A DNA stretch of 64,000 bases from Paracoccaceae bacterium (lineage in GTDB: Bacteria > Pseudomonadota > Alphaproteobacteria > Rhodobacterales > Rhodobacteraceae): contig JAGXGW010000040.1 of the NCBI GenBank assembly GCA_024636555.1, forward strand, positions 1-64,000, in the 5' to 3' direction. The notes below the pieces were generated by a model that saw only the letters and a program-made list of their open reading frames with translations, had not been told where the DNA came from and made no database searches. This document shows, in pieces, positions 48,694 through 64,000 of this stretch. The stretch's first letter is position 1, and each line of letters starts with the position of its first letter. Position numbers and translations under genes: made by a program.

Positions 48694-49811
48694 CAGTAGG
48701 CAGGCTCCATCCGGGTGACTTCAGGCACCGTATGCTTCTTGGACGGGATCGTGAACAGCGCCACGAAGGCCGCAGCGGCACGCGCTTGCGAGGTCAGACG
48801 GTTGATCGCGGCGCCCAGTCCGGTCTGCGTTTTGGCCTGTGCCAGATCGGCATTTGCCTTTTGCAGCCGCACCAGGCCGCGTTGCCAGCGGGGGTGCTCG
48901 ATATCCAGCGTGATCGGAAAGATCTGCTGCGACAGCACGGAGGTCTTGGTAAACACCTCATGGGCATACCAGTCGGGATCGACACCAAGCGCCTTGTGGA
49001 AGGCGGGGCGCTGGTGGTCGCGGACATACATCGTCGAATAGACCGCCGTGAGGAAGAACTTGATCCACAGCACGTTCATGCCGCTGGTCAGTTTCGGATC
49101 GGTCTTCATCAGCAGGGCAAAGGCCTCGCCGTGGCTGAACTCGTCGTTGCACCATTCCTCGAACCATTTGAAGATCGGGTGGAACCGGAATTCGGGGTGC
49201 GCCTCCAGATGGCGGAAGATCGTGATGTAACGGGCATAGCCGATCTTTTCCGAGAGGTAGGTGGCGTAATAGATGAACTTTGGCCGGAAATAGGTGTATT
49301 TTTTCTTCTGCGTCAGAAAGCCGAGGTTCACCGCAACACCCGCTTCGCGCAAAGCGTCGTTGATGAAACCCGCATGCCGCGCCTCGTCCCGCGCCATCAG
49401 CTGGAACAGTTCCGTGATGTCGGCATTGCTGCCGCGCCGCTTCATTTCCTTGTAGAGCACGCACCCCGAAAACTCGGCGGTGCAGGAGCTGATCAGGAAA
49501 TCGAGAAATTCCTTTTTCAGCTGTGGCTCCATCCCGTCCCAATCGACATGGTCCCAGTTCTCGTTCTTCTTGAAATGGCCGCGGTTGGGATCGCTTTTCA
49601 TCTGGTCGATCAGCTTGTCCCATTCCTTGCGGACGGGGGTCACGTCGATCGCATCCATCTCGTCGAAATCTGTGGTGTAGAAACGCGGTGTCAGCAGCGT
49701 GTCCTGCATCGCGACCTGCGTGGCGGATTCGCTGTCGAACTTTTCCTGAGCGGCCTCTTGCGTGGCCAGAGCCTCTTCGGCGGTCAGGGCATCTGCGGAA
49801 TGGACATTCAT
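48693..49811 (-). CDS. acsF: Mg-protoporphyrin IX monomethyl ester oxidative cyclase
   Basis: LLTPRFYTTDFDEMDAIDVTPVRKEWDKLIDQMKSDPNRGHFKKNENWD; EFSGCVLYKEMKRRG; MARDEARHAGFIND. Confidence 0.97.
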   Translation of the reverse strand: MNVHSADALTAEEALATQEAAQEKFDSESATQVAMQDTLLTPRFYTTDFDEMDAIDVTPVRKEWDKLIDQMKSDPNRGHFKKNENWDHVDWDGMEPQLKKEFLDFLISSCTAEFSGCVLYKEMKRRGSNADITELFQLMARDEARHAGFINDALREAGVAVNLGFLTQKKKYTYFRPKFIYYATYLSEKIGYARYITIFRHLEAHPEFRFHPIFKWFEEWCNDEFSHGEAFALLMKTDPKLTSGMNVLWIKFFLTAVYSTMYVRDHQRPAFHKALGVDPDWYAHEVFTKTSVLSQQIFPITLDIEHPRWQRGLVRLQKANADLAQAKTQTGLGAAINRLTSQARAAAAFVALFTIPSKKHTVPEVTRMEPAY

Positions 49812-50104
49812 AGCTTGGCCTCCTCGGAAAATGAGAATTCGCACAATTCCATGAATTCGAAATCGCCCGTCAGACGTGTCCAGAGACGTTCTAGTTTGCT
49901 GGCGCGGATGATCGTGGCTTCGCGATCCTCGATCACAACCTCGCCGTAGGGGGCCATGATCTGCGGCCCGTGCACCTTGACCTCATCCCCCGGATGGATC
50001 ACGGCGCCGTTGTTGAATTTGACGTGGGCATGCAGGCTTTCGAACCTGTGGCTCACTTCGACTGTGCAGGGGGCGTGTTCAACCTCTTTTGTCAGTAGTC
50101 CCAT
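49808..50104 (-). CDS. Conserved small PGC protein between puhC and acsF
   Basis: MGLLTKEVEHAPCTVEVSHRFESLHAHVKFNNGAVIHPGDEVKVHGPQIMAPYGEVVIEDREATIIRASKLERLWTRLTGDFEFMELCEFSFSEEAKL; 4-nt overlap with acsF. Confidence 0.85.
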   Translation of the reverse strand: MGLLTKEVEHAPCTVEVSHRFESLHAHVKFNNGAVIHPGDEVKVHGPQIMAPYGEVVIEDREATIIRASKLERLWTRLTGDFEFMELCEFSFSEEAKL

Positions 50105-50123
50105 ATCGGTTCCCTTTGCGATA

Positions 50124-50585
50124 TCAATCCAGCAGCCTGGCGAAGGCTCTGGTGTTTGTGAGACCGAACCCCATGAGGTCCGCTCTCCATCCGGTCGTGT
50201 CGTCATAGATTGCAATGCGGTTATTTTCCGTGCGGACAAGCCGCAAGGGGCCGTCAACGGGCACACCGTGCTTGGTGCGTTCGCGCACCAGTACCCGGTA
50301 GACGCCCGAGATAAAGCCGCCCTGTTCGGGCGACAGTTGCGCGATGACCTGCCCATCGGCATCCATCACGTTGGCAGCACCGCTCATGTCCCCTGACAGC
50401 GTGATGATGCGCTCTGCGACAACCGCCTCCACCGGGGGTGTGGCCTCCAGCGGGCGGTCCGTCAGGCTGGCCATCGTCACGAGCGCCAGTGTGATCAGAA
50501 CAACCGCTGTCAGACTGCGCCCCAGAAAGCGCGGGATCAGATCGACCTCTGGCCTTGTTTTGTAGGCGTGAACTGGCATCGTCAT
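50124..50585 (-). CDS. puhC: Photosynthetic complex assembly protein PuhC
   Basis: Single TM + PuhC-like domain; position between puhB and orf-acsF. Confidence 0.9.
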   Translation of the reverse strand: MTMPVHAYKTRPEVDLIPRFLGRSLTAVVLITLALVTMASLTDRPLEATPPVEAVVAERIITLSGDMSGAANVMDADGQVIAQLSPEQGGFISGVYRVLVRERTKHGVPVDGPLRLVRTENNRIAIYDDTTGWRADLMGFGLTNTRAFARLLD

Positions 50586-50595
50586 GGCCGTCTCC

Positions 50596-51243
50596 TCATT
50601 CTGCCGCGACAGCCGTGCCCGCATGGGGCGTCTGTGTCAGGTTGCGGGCGATGACCGGGCTGGACACGCGCTTTTCGGCCGCGTCGCTCAGCATGTCGGC
50701 GATATGCGCGGCATCGGGGATGCAGCGTAGTGCAGGTTGGGTCTGGCGCATGACCCAAGGGCGGACGTGAGGCCAGCATACCAGATAGGATAGCTTGTTA
50801 TCTCCGATCAAATCCAGTGCGATCGTGCCGGTGCCGCCTTTACGCAAATCGAGAGTGGCGTTGGCGATCTGCGTATAGGGCAGGTTGAGCGTCACCGTCA
50901 GCGCGGCCCCGATCCGCATTGCCACGCGGCGATTGGTGATCGTGTAGACCGTCGCGCGGGCCTGCACATAGGCGGTGATGATCAGCAAGGCGCAGGTGAT
51001 GCCGCCGAGGATCACGAATGGAAACGATCCGCTGAGGGCCTGCGCCAGCGTGTACTGATCGCTCATCACGGTGAAGCGCCATGCGAAGAGGAACACGAAA
51101 TAGCCGATCACCCAGTACAGGTTGAGCGATTCCTTGGTCAGGGCCCACCAGTCGGGACGACCCTGCCACAGGATCACTTCACCTTCGGGCGGAAGTTCCG
51201 GCAGACCGTTGATCGGTTCTTGGTCAAAATCGTCGTGGGACAT
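50596..51243 (-). CDS. puhB: Photosynthetic complex assembly protein PuhB
   Basis: 215 aa; GLPELPPEGEVILWQGRPDWWALTKESLNL, ARATVYTITNRRVAMRIGAALTVTLNLPY (PH-like). Confidence 0.94.
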   Translation of the reverse strand: MSHDDFDQEPINGLPELPPEGEVILWQGRPDWWALTKESLNLYWVIGYFVFLFAWRFTVMSDQYTLAQALSGSFPFVILGGITCALLIITAYVQARATVYTITNRRVAMRIGAALTVTLNLPYTQIANATLDLRKGGTGTIALDLIGDNKLSYLVCWPHVRPWVMRQTQPALRCIPDAAHIADMLSDAAEKRVSSPVIARNLTQTPHAGTAVAAE

Positions 51244-51264
51244 GGTGAAGACCTTTCCTAACTA

Positions 51265-52035
51265 TCAGATTTGCGGCTCAAGCCGGTCCTGGCTGGCATA
51301 GAGTTTGCCGCCTGCGTAGTAGCCCGAGATCTTGTCTTCCTCGAGCAGGGTGACCTGCCGGGGGGATGCGGTTGTCGGCACGTTCTTGAAATGCTTGCCG
51401 AAGATCGAGTGGATCTTGACGCGGTCGGATTTGATCTTGACCAGGGTCATCGGCACCAGACGGGTGCCTTCGCCCCAAGCCGGGTCCAGCTTGATCTCGA
51501 GATAGCGCACAAGCTGCTCTGGCTCGTCGATCCACATGTCCACGATCGTTCCGACAATCTCCAGATCACCACCCTGCACCGGCAGACCGCGCGGATCGCG
51601 TCCGGCTGAAACGTGGAATTGGTTTGTCGCGGCCATCGGAATGATCTTGGGGTGCCCCTTGCCATCCAGTTCCGGCACATCGCGGCGCGGTGCCCACGAG
51701 GCAGGGCCGACGCCGTCGATCATCGGATCTCCCGTCGGCTCGAAGGGAAAGCCGTTTCCGGCGGCGGTCTTGCGCAGGGCAAGGTCTTTACGTTCAGGCG
51801 TCTGGCCGCTTGGCACGGTCACATCGCCACGGCCATGTGGCAATTTGAAGGTCTTGTCATCGGGCACCGGGAACAGACCCTGATTGACCGAGACATTGCC
51901 GTCGTCATCCTCAAGCGGATAGCCTTCGCGCATGTTCTCGCGCTGAATGTAAAAGATCAGCAGGGCGAAAAAGCCCCAGAATAGCCAGAGGGTCAGGCTG
52001 GCAAGGTCGAATTCGCCGAAGAATGTTGCTGTCAT
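51265..52035 (-). CDS. puhA: Photosynthetic reaction center H subunit
   Basis: 256 aa; FDLASLTLWLFWGFFALLIFYIQRENMREGYPLEDD. Confidence 0.97.
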   Translation of the reverse strand: MTATFFGEFDLASLTLWLFWGFFALLIFYIQRENMREGYPLEDDDGNVSVNQGLFPVPDDKTFKLPHGRGDVTVPSGQTPERKDLALRKTAAGNGFPFEPTGDPMIDGVGPASWAPRRDVPELDGKGHPKIIPMAATNQFHVSAGRDPRGLPVQGGDLEIVGTIVDMWIDEPEQLVRYLEIKLDPAWGEGTRLVPMTLVKIKSDRVKIHSIFGKHFKNVPTTASPRQVTLLEEDKISGYYAGGKLYASQDRLEPQI

Positions 52036-52063
52036 GGTCTTGTCCTCCTAGGGGAGCCTTGGA

Positions 52064-53505
52064 TCAGGTTGGAAAATCGGCCAGACCAATAGGTTTCGGC
52101 CCATGGTCGGGTTGGTTGGAACTGGCCGAGACGGTCCGCACCAGCGGACCCAGAGCAACCAGGGTAACGAAGAGAATTGCGATTTCAGTATGATAGACAA
52201 CGGAGTAGCCGGTGGCGGGGCTGTTTAGCGCCTCGCCCAGCTTGCCGCTCAGAGCGAGGTGATTGACCCAGTCGCGCAGCGCGCCGCCAAAAGCGATCGA
52301 AGATCCTGCCGCCGTGGCCTGTGCCGCGCCCCAGGCGCCAAGCGCCAGTCCGCGCCCTGCCAGCCCCTGCGCGGGCATCGCCATGGCGGCCATCAGCGTC
52401 GAGACGGCGAACAGCCCTGCACCGAAGCCGATCATCAGCGCGCCGGCGAAAAAGATCGTGGGCGAGTTCATCGGAGCGGCGAAGATCACGATGGAAAAGG
52501 CCATAATGCCGGTAAGGATACCGCCACCCGCCATCCGGTAGGGATTGGCCTTGCGGCCGAGCATCCGCGCGGCGACGCCAAAGCCCGCAAGCGCACCGGC
52601 GGCCCACATGGCTGTCAGCGTTGTGGTGGCCGCGACCGACAGGCCGAGGATCTCACCGCCATAGGGCTCCAGCAGAACGTCCTGCATGTTGAAAGCAATC
52701 GTGCCCAGAAACACCACCGCCAGCAAGCGGCCTGCCGTGCCACCTTTCATCAGGTCGGCCCACGCGTCGGCAAATTTGGGGCGCGGGGCCTCGCGCTCTT
52801 CCTTGCTCATCGGGCGGACATGTTCCTGCTTCCACAAGGCGAGGATGTTCAGCGCCAGACCCACGACAGCGGCACCCTGCACTACACGGATCAGCGTCAG
52901 ACTGGTGAAATCACGCAACAGGAACCCGATGATCAGCGCAGAGGCACCCATGCCCAGCAGGAACATCACATAAAGCAGCGCCACCACGCGAGCACGCGTC
53001 TCGTCCGTGGCGCGGTCACTGGCCAAAGCGAGACCGGCAGTCTGGGTCATATGCAGGCCCAAACCTGTCATCAGGAAGGCCAAAGCGGCCAGCACCTCGC
53101 CAGCGAAGGGCACCTGATGCACAACGTCGCCGCCCAGCACCAGCAGAGCAAACGGCATCACCGCTAGCCCGCCGAACTGCCACAGCGAGCCGAACCAGAG
53201 GTAAGGGATACGCTTCCAGCCAATCGCGCTGCGATAGGTATCCGAGCGGAACCCCAGCAGCGCTCGGAACGGCGCGATCAGGACAGGCAATGCGATCATG
53301 AAGGCCACGATCATCGCGGCAAGGTTCAACTCCACGATCATCACACGGTTCAGCGTGCCCAAAAGCATGACCGAGGCCATCCCGACCGAGACCTGAAACA
53401 GCGACAGCCGCAACAGTTGCGACATCGGCAGCCCCTCGCTCGCCGCATCCGCAAAGGGCAGCATATTGGCTGTCATCCGGGTCAGGAAACGGGGGGCATT
53501 GCGTG

Positions 53506-53509
<4 letters not shown>
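52064..53509 (-). CDS. lhaA: LhaA / BCH-PucC family transporter-like assembly factor
   Basis: 481 aa MFS-like; LRLSLFQVSVGMASVMLLGTLNRVMIVEL..RAWLGFRSDTYRSA-type BCH motif (FRALLGFRSDTYRSAIGWKRIPYLWFGSLWQFGG). Confidence 0.94.
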
Positions 53510-55085
<1,576 letters not shown>

Positions 55086-55120
55086 TCAAACTGGGCGCGA
55101 AGCCCTGTTTCTTCTTGCCG

Positions 55121-55153
55121 GAAATATTCCGGGGGTGTGGGGGCTGGCCCCCA
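55121..55153. repeat. Intergenic palindromic repeat copy C
   Basis: AAATATTCCGGGGGTGTGGGGGCTGGCCCCCAC between bchH and bchL. Confidence 0.5.
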
Positions 55154-55185
55154 CGGCGATGTCGTCAGATGGGTCAGGTGCCGTG

Positions 55186-58100
55186 TCATTCCGCAGCAAT
55201 CCCTTCCATCCGGTCTTCCAAATGATCCGCAGCGGCCTGAAGCGCTGCCAATGTTGCGGCATCGGGTGTCCAATAGGCGCGGTCGCTGGCTTCCAGCAGG
55301 CGGTTGGCCATGCGGCTGGACGAGGCGGGGTTCAGATCGGCGAGCCGCTTGCGCATCACCTCGTCCAGAACGAAAGTCTCGCTCAGACGCTGGTAGACCC
55401 AAGGCTCCACCTGTCCGGTGGTGGCCGACCAGCCCATTGTATTGGTCACATGCGCCTCGATCTGGCGCACACCTTCGGCACCATGCGTCAGCAGTGGCTC
55501 GAAAAAGCGGGGGTTCAGCGCGCGGGAGCGTGTTTCGAGCGCGACCTGTTCCTGCAGCGTGCGGACCTTGCCCGCCCCCCGTGTCTGGTCGCCGATATAG
55601 ACAGCTGCTTCCGTACCGCCACGGGCGCGTTTTACCGCACGTGCGATCCCGCCGAGCGTGTCGAAATAATGGTCCACCGTGGTGACACCCAATTCGACGG
55701 ATTCGAGGTTCTGATAGGCCAGATCCACGTCCTTGAGCGCCTTTTGCAGCAGCGCCGCGTTCTGCGTGGCCTTGCCGTTGACACCGTAGGCAAAGCTTTT
55801 GCGCGCCTCGTAGGCATCGGCCAGCTCGTCCTCGTCGCCAAAGGCGGAGCTGTCGACCAACTGGTTGACGTTGGAGCCGTATGCTCCTTCCGCGTTGGAA
55901 AAGACGCGCAGGGCGGCGCTTTCGATGTCGGTTCCCATGTCTGCGGCATAGGTCAGTGCATGGGCGCGGATGAAGTTCATCTCCAGCGGCTCGTCGGCTT
56001 GGGCGGCGCGCAGGGCGGCCTCGGCCAGCATCTTGGTCTGCAAGGGCAGCAGGTCGCGGAAAATGCCGGACAGCGTCATGACCACATCAATGCGCGGGCG
56101 GCCCAGTTCGGCGAGCGGGATCAGATCGGCGCCTGCCAGACGGCCAAAGCTGTCAAAGCGCGGCTTGGCACCCATGAGGGCCAGTGCCTGTGCAATCGGT
56201 CCGCCGTCGGATTTGATATTGTCGCTGCCCCAGAGTACCATCGCCACGGTCCGCGGCAGGGATTTATGCGTATCCAGCAACAATTGTGCCTGTTTCGTGC
56301 CTTCGCGGCAGGCAAATTCTGTAGGCATGCGGAACGGATCGAAGGCGTGGATATTGCGCCCCGTGGGCAGCACTTCGGGCGAGCGGATCAGATCGCCGCC
56401 AGCAACGGGAGAGGTGTAGCGCCCCTCAAGTGCACGCAGCAGGGCAGGGATTTCGTGATCCTGCTTCAGCAAGGCCTCGACCTTCGCGCGGGTCGCATCA
56501 TCGCAATCGGCCATGACGCGGACGTATTCGGCGCGCGCCAGATCACTGAGCGGACGGCCCAGCACATGCAAGCCGTCAGGGATAAGGGCGTTTTCGGTTT
56601 CCAGCAGCTTGAGCCACAGAGCGGCGGGGGCAACCTCGCTCATATCCACGGCGCGGGCTTGTTCGCCGATCAGCAACTCCAACTCGTCGCGCGCATCGGC
56701 ATCGGGGGCCATGGCGCGCCAGCGCGTCAGGCTGTCCTTGAGTTCGGCCAGACCCTTGTAAAGACCGGAGGCGGCCAGCGGCGGCGTCAGATGCGTGATC
56801 GTCACGGCACCTGTGCGGCGCTTGGCGAGTGTGGCTTCGGATGGGTTGTTGGACGCGTAGAGATAGACATTCGGCATGTCGCCGATCAGACGGTCCGGCC
56901 AGCAAGCGCCGCTGACGCCCGCCTGTTTGCCGGGCATGAATTCAAGCGCGCCATGCATGCCGAAATGCAGCAGCACATCAGCCTTGAAGGTGTTTTGCAG
57001 CCACAGATAGAAGGTGGTGAAAGCGTGAGTCGGGGCAAAGCCACGCTCGAACAGCAGGCGCATCGGGTCGCCCTCATAGCCGAAGGTGGGTTGCAGGCCG
57101 ACGAAGACATTGCCGAATTGCGCGCCCAGCACGAACACGCCGCGCCCGTCGCTTTGCACACGGCCGGGGGCAGGCCCCCATGCGGCCTCGATCTCGGACA
57201 GCCACGGGGTTTGCGCGACGATCTGGTCGGCACTGATATGGGCGGCGACATTCGCCTCCTGTCCGTATTGGCGGGCGGAGCCTTGCAGCACGACCTCGCG
57301 CAGCTCTTCCACGGTGGCGGGCGGTGTCAGGTCATAGCCCTGCGCCGCCAGCGCATGCAGCGTGTTGTGCAGCGACTCGAACACGCTGAGATAAGCGGCG
57401 GTGCCAGCGGCCCCTGCATTGGGCGGAAAGCCGAACAGAACGATGGCCAGCTTGCGCTCGGCTGCCTTGCTGCGCCGGAGCAGGGCCTGTTTGGTGACCC
57501 GCAGCGCCAGTTTTTCGATCCGTTCGATGCAGGGCGACATCTGCTTGGCGGTCGCGGTGTTGCGGCACATATGGGCGCAACCGTCGCAACCGTCCTGCCC
57601 GTGCCGGCCCGCGAAAACAGAGGGATTTGTCGCGCCGTCCAGTTCCGGCAGAGCGATCAGCATGGTTGTCTCGATCGGTCCCAGACCGCTCGTTGAACCG
57701 GCCCACTGGCCCAATGTCTGGAATTCCAGCGGATGCGCCGCAATGTAAGGAACATCCAGCGCCTTGAGCACCTTCACCGCATTGTCGTTGTCGTTATAGG
57801 CGGGGCCACCGACCAGCGAGAAACCGGTGAGGGAAACCAGCGCGTCAATCTGTGCGACACCGTCTTTGGTGAAATAGGCATCAATCGCGGGGCGGCCGTC
57901 CAAACCACCGGCAAAGGCAGGGATCACGCGCAGGCCACGCGCCTCGAAGGCACGGATGACGGCATCGTAATGGGCTGTATCGGAGGACAGCACATAGCTG
58001 CGCATCATCAGCAGACCGACTGTGGCCACAGGCGCTTTGGGCGCAGGCAGATCGGCGGCGTTGGTCGTGATCCGGGCGGCGAGGTCGGGGTGGTACAGCC

Positions 58101-58747
58101 CGCAATCGGGATATTCCAGCGGGGCAGGCGCCTCGGACCCGCGCCACTGATCGACACGGCCGTAGCGCGAGATCAGAAAGCGCACCATGCCTTCGATATT
58201 GTCGTCGGAACTGCCCAGCCAGTATTGCATGATCAGGAACCATGCGCGCAGATCCTGCGCCTTGCCGGGAATGAACCGCAGAATACGGGGCAGGCGGCGC
58301 AGCATCTTCATCTTGCTCTCGCCGCTCTCGGCGGAAGGCTTGGATGTGCCGCGCAGTTTCTTGATCAGTTGCATCGCGCCGGAGGCGGGCTTGGACATGT
58401 CCAGCGTGCCCATGCGGGTCAGCTTGACGATCTGCGCATCGGCAATCACACCGATCATCGCATCGCAATGGTCGCGGCGGGCTTCGAGTGTGGGCAGGAT
58501 CGCGTTGATATGCTCCTCGAGGAACAGCAGGTTCGAGATGACGATATCGCCGGTTTCAATCGCCTGTTTCGCGGCCAGCAGCGCATCGGGGCTTTCGCCC
58601 CATTCTGCTGCGGCATGGACGCTCAGCGAAAGGCCGGGAAAATCGCGGGAAAGACGTTCGGAGGCGCGGGCGCAGGGGCCAGCCGCATGGCTGTCCAGCG
58701 TCAGGATCACGACCCTGTAGCCCGGCAGCGGGCCTTTTATCACTCGG

Positions 58748-58758
<11 letters not shown>
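55186..58758 (-). CDS. bchH: Magnesium chelatase subunit H
   Basis: Start at [31 protein letters not shown] 55186..58821; full-length BchH family motifs ([38 protein letters not shown]). Confidence 0.97.
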
Positions 58759-62060
<3,302 letters not shown>

Positions 62061-62113
62061 TTCCGACTCCCGTTCGGTTGCGTAAACCCAAAGTAACGGT
62101 GTCAGAACAAAAG

Positions 62114-62131
62114 TGTCAACTAAAACTTACA
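62114..62131. promoter_or_regulatory. PpsR/CrtJ-type operator TGT-N12-ACA
   Basis: TGTcaactaaaacttACA, 54 bp upstream of bchF start. Confidence 0.75.
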
Positions 62132-62154
62132 CAACACGCATAGGAGTGAGGCAG

Positions 62155-62172
62155 TGTAAGCCAGGCTTGACT
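62155..62172. promoter_or_regulatory. Second PpsR-like half-conserved operator TGT-N12-ACT
   Basis: TGTaagccaggcttgACT, 41 bp centre-to-centre from the first (tandem arrangement). Confidence 0.5.
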
Positions 62173-62359
62173 TTTGGAAAATTATACTTTCTTTTCAATG
62201 GTGTAAGAAATTCATGTTTAATTTGGGCCTCCTTTGTGCGCTGTTACTGTCTAATATCTTTGACATTAGGCCCTTAAAACTCGACAATGCGGTTACAAAG
62301 AGTCCAGATGAGCGGCCATAGGGCCTAGACATGGACTTGGTGCCGCTCGCGGAGGGCAG

Positions 62360-63166
62360 ATGTCCAGACGTCCCGATCATAGGCTTGCCAAAGCCGCACA
62401 AGGCCCTGCGCCCAAAGGGATCTTTGAGGTCGGCGCATTGGCGAGCAAAGTCATCTCGGTGCTGCACGAACGCAGCATAGCCGAGAATGCCTTGCTGTGT
62501 GATGCGATCATTGACCGGTTGCTGGCGGCCATAATCGACCCCAAAGGATTCGATGCGGAGGCCGTATTGGCCATGCTGCATTCTTCCCGGCTGTCCTATG
62601 AGGACATCGTGAGCTGCTACATCCCCGAGGCGGCACGCCATCTGGGCTGTCGCTGGAACCAGAGCGATATGAGCTTCGCGCAGGTCAGCACCGCCAGCGT
62701 GCGCTTGCAGGATCTCGTTCGGCTGATCTCGTCGGGCTGGTCCATCGAGGCAGGACGGCGGCCGACCGCGCAGCAGTTGGGTATCTTGCTGGTGATTTGC
62801 GAGGATGATCTGCACACGCTGGGATGCGCGACAATTGCCGCGCGTCTGCGCTATGCGGGCCATTCGGTCAGGCTGATCTTCGGCGCAACACAGCTGGATG
62901 TGCGTAAAGCCATGCGGCAGGACTGGTATGACCTCGTCATGTTTTCATGCGCGAGGCTACAAGCTCTTGATACCGTTGGCCAATTCGTTAAACACATTCA
63001 GGCAACGATGCGCGATGTGCCGCCGCTGGTCCTTGGCGGACTGATTTTGCCACAGGTTCCGGACGCGCAGACATTAACGGGTGTGGATTTGGCAACCAAT
63101 GATCTGCAACTTGCTCTCAAGCTTTGCGACGCGCGCGCGGTCGAAAAGAAACTTGTGGCCGAGTAG
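62360..63166 (+). CDS. ppaA: PpaA/AerR-type cobalamin-binding photosynthesis regulator
   Basis: 268 aa; ICEDDLHTLGCATIAARLRYAGHSVRLIFGATQLDVRKAM; directly precedes ppsR. Confidence 0.88.
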   Translation: MSRRPDHRLAKAAQGPAPKGIFEVGALASKVISVLHERSIAENALLCDAIIDRLLAAIIDPKGFDAEAVLAMLHSSRLSYEDIVSCYIPEAARHLGCRWNQSDMSFAQVSTASVRLQDLVRLISSGWSIEAGRRPTAQQLGILLVICEDDLHTLGCATIAARLRYAGHSVRLIFGATQLDVRKAMRQDWYDLVMFSCARLQALDTVGQFVKHIQATMRDVPPLVLGGLILPQVPDAQTLTGVDLATNDLQLALKLCDARAVEKKLVAE

Positions 63167-64000
63167 ATGACAAAAGGTGGATCCCATTTTTGGTCCAGCG
63201 GATCGGTTCCGCTGATAGAGCCTGAATTCCTGCGCAGCATCGTGGCCGCAGCGTCCGATATCGCGCTGGTCATCTCGCGAGATTGTCTGGTGCAATCGGT
63301 TCTGATCAACTCCAACGACACATCCTATGGCAATCTCGACCACTGGGAAGGGCGGCGTATCCAGCAGTTTCTGACCCCTGAGAGCGTGCCCAAGTTCGAG
63401 AATGCGGTTTCGCGGTTCGTCGAGGGCGAAGAGAACATGCGCCCGGTCGAGTTGAACCATTCCGACAATGCGGTCTGGGAATTTCCGATCCGCTATACGT
63501 TCCACATGATCGGCACAGACGGGCAAATCCTGATGCTGGGGCGTGATCTGCGCCTGATCGCAGAGACACAACAGCATCTTGTGCAGGCGCAAATGGCGCT
63601 GGAGCGTGGCTATGAGGCACGGCGTGAATTTGATTCGCGCTACCGCCTGTTGCTCGCGACGACGCGTGATGCGATTGTTTTCGTCTCGGTCGGGACGGGC
63701 AGGATCAAGGATATCAACGATCCCGCAGCCAGCCTTCTGGGCGCGTCGCGTGACGATCTCACCGGTGCGACATTCGCGCAGGAATTCAAGGACAAGCGCA
63801 GCGGCGAGTTCGTTGAATCGCTCGTGAATCTGGCGATTTCGGAATCCGTCTCCGACCTCGAAGTGCAGACCCGGCGCAGCCGGAAACGGGTGACCCTCAC
63901 GCCAACCGTGTTTCGTGCGGGCGGCGAGCGGGTTCTGATCTGTCGTCTTGATCCGGACGAGGATGCCCGCGTGGTCGATGATCAACTGATCCAGAACCTC
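63167..64000 (+). CDS. ppsR: Transcriptional regulator PpsR/CrtJ, partial (runs off right edge)
   Basis: ATG 63167: MTKGGSHFWSSGSVPLIEPEFLRSIVAAASDIALVISRDCLVQSVLINSNDTSYGNLDHWEGRRIQQFLTPESVPKFEN...; PAS domains (TTRDAIVFVSVGTGRIKDINDPAASLLGASRDDL). Confidence 0.94.
   Translation, partial: MTKGGSHFWSSGSVPLIEPEFLRSIVAAASDIALVISRDCLVQSVLINSNDTSYGNLDHWEGRRIQQFLTPESVPKFENAVSRFVEGEENMRPVELNHSDNAVWEFPIRYTFHMIGTDGQILMLGRDLRLIAETQQHLVQAQMALERGYEARREFDSRYRLLLATTRDAIVFVSVGTGRIKDINDPAASLLGASRDDLTGATFAQEFKDKRSGEFVESLVNLAISESVSDLEVQTRRSRKRVTLTPTVFRAGGERVLICRLDPDEDARVVDDQLIQNL

Noticed and set aside
63074-63985. 303-aa minus-strand ORF
   Set aside because: Antisense of ppsR, whose plus-strand translation has clear PAS-domain sequence.

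Overview
This 64-kb, GC-rich window is typical of an aerobic anoxygenic phototroph of the Rhodobacteraceae/Roseobacter type. Reading left to right it contains: (i) a GlgE-pathway operon on the minus strand (glgE, treS-mak fusion, glgB, glgX); (ii) a pqqABCDE operon, including a 33-aa pqqA missed by the ORF track; (iii) a ~14-kb block of stress-type genes (small membrane/charged proteins, BON protein, SDRs, otsA, SurA-like protein, dodecin, PoxB-like ThDP enzyme, HtrA); (iv) a plasmid-type replication/partition module (parA, parB, Rep_3-like initiator, 22-bp iterons, parS-like palindromes); (v) a carnitine/betaine catabolism cluster with divergent AraC/GlxA-type regulator; (vi) an arginine-type transaminase/decarboxylase cluster with a DDAH-like enzyme and a polar amino acid ABC transporter; (vii) an RHH/RelE-ParE toxin-antitoxin pair; and (viii) a large part of a photosynthesis gene cluster (hemA-puhE-acsF-orf-puhCBA-lhaA-bchMLHBNF, then ppaA/aerR and ppsR on the plus strand). 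The most notable signals I found by reading are: a family of GGAAC-N16/17-NGTT (EcfG/general-stress-response-like) promoters at consistent distances upstream of most genes in block iii and of the glgE operon; five exactly 22-bp-spaced iterons next to the initiator gene; perfect 16-bp parS-like palindromes, one inside parB; a free-standing membrane-anchor domain of quinoprotein glucose dehydrogenase near pqq; and a permease gene split by a single in-frame TAG. No tool-based homology searches were run. Family calls come from recognising protein sequence motifs.
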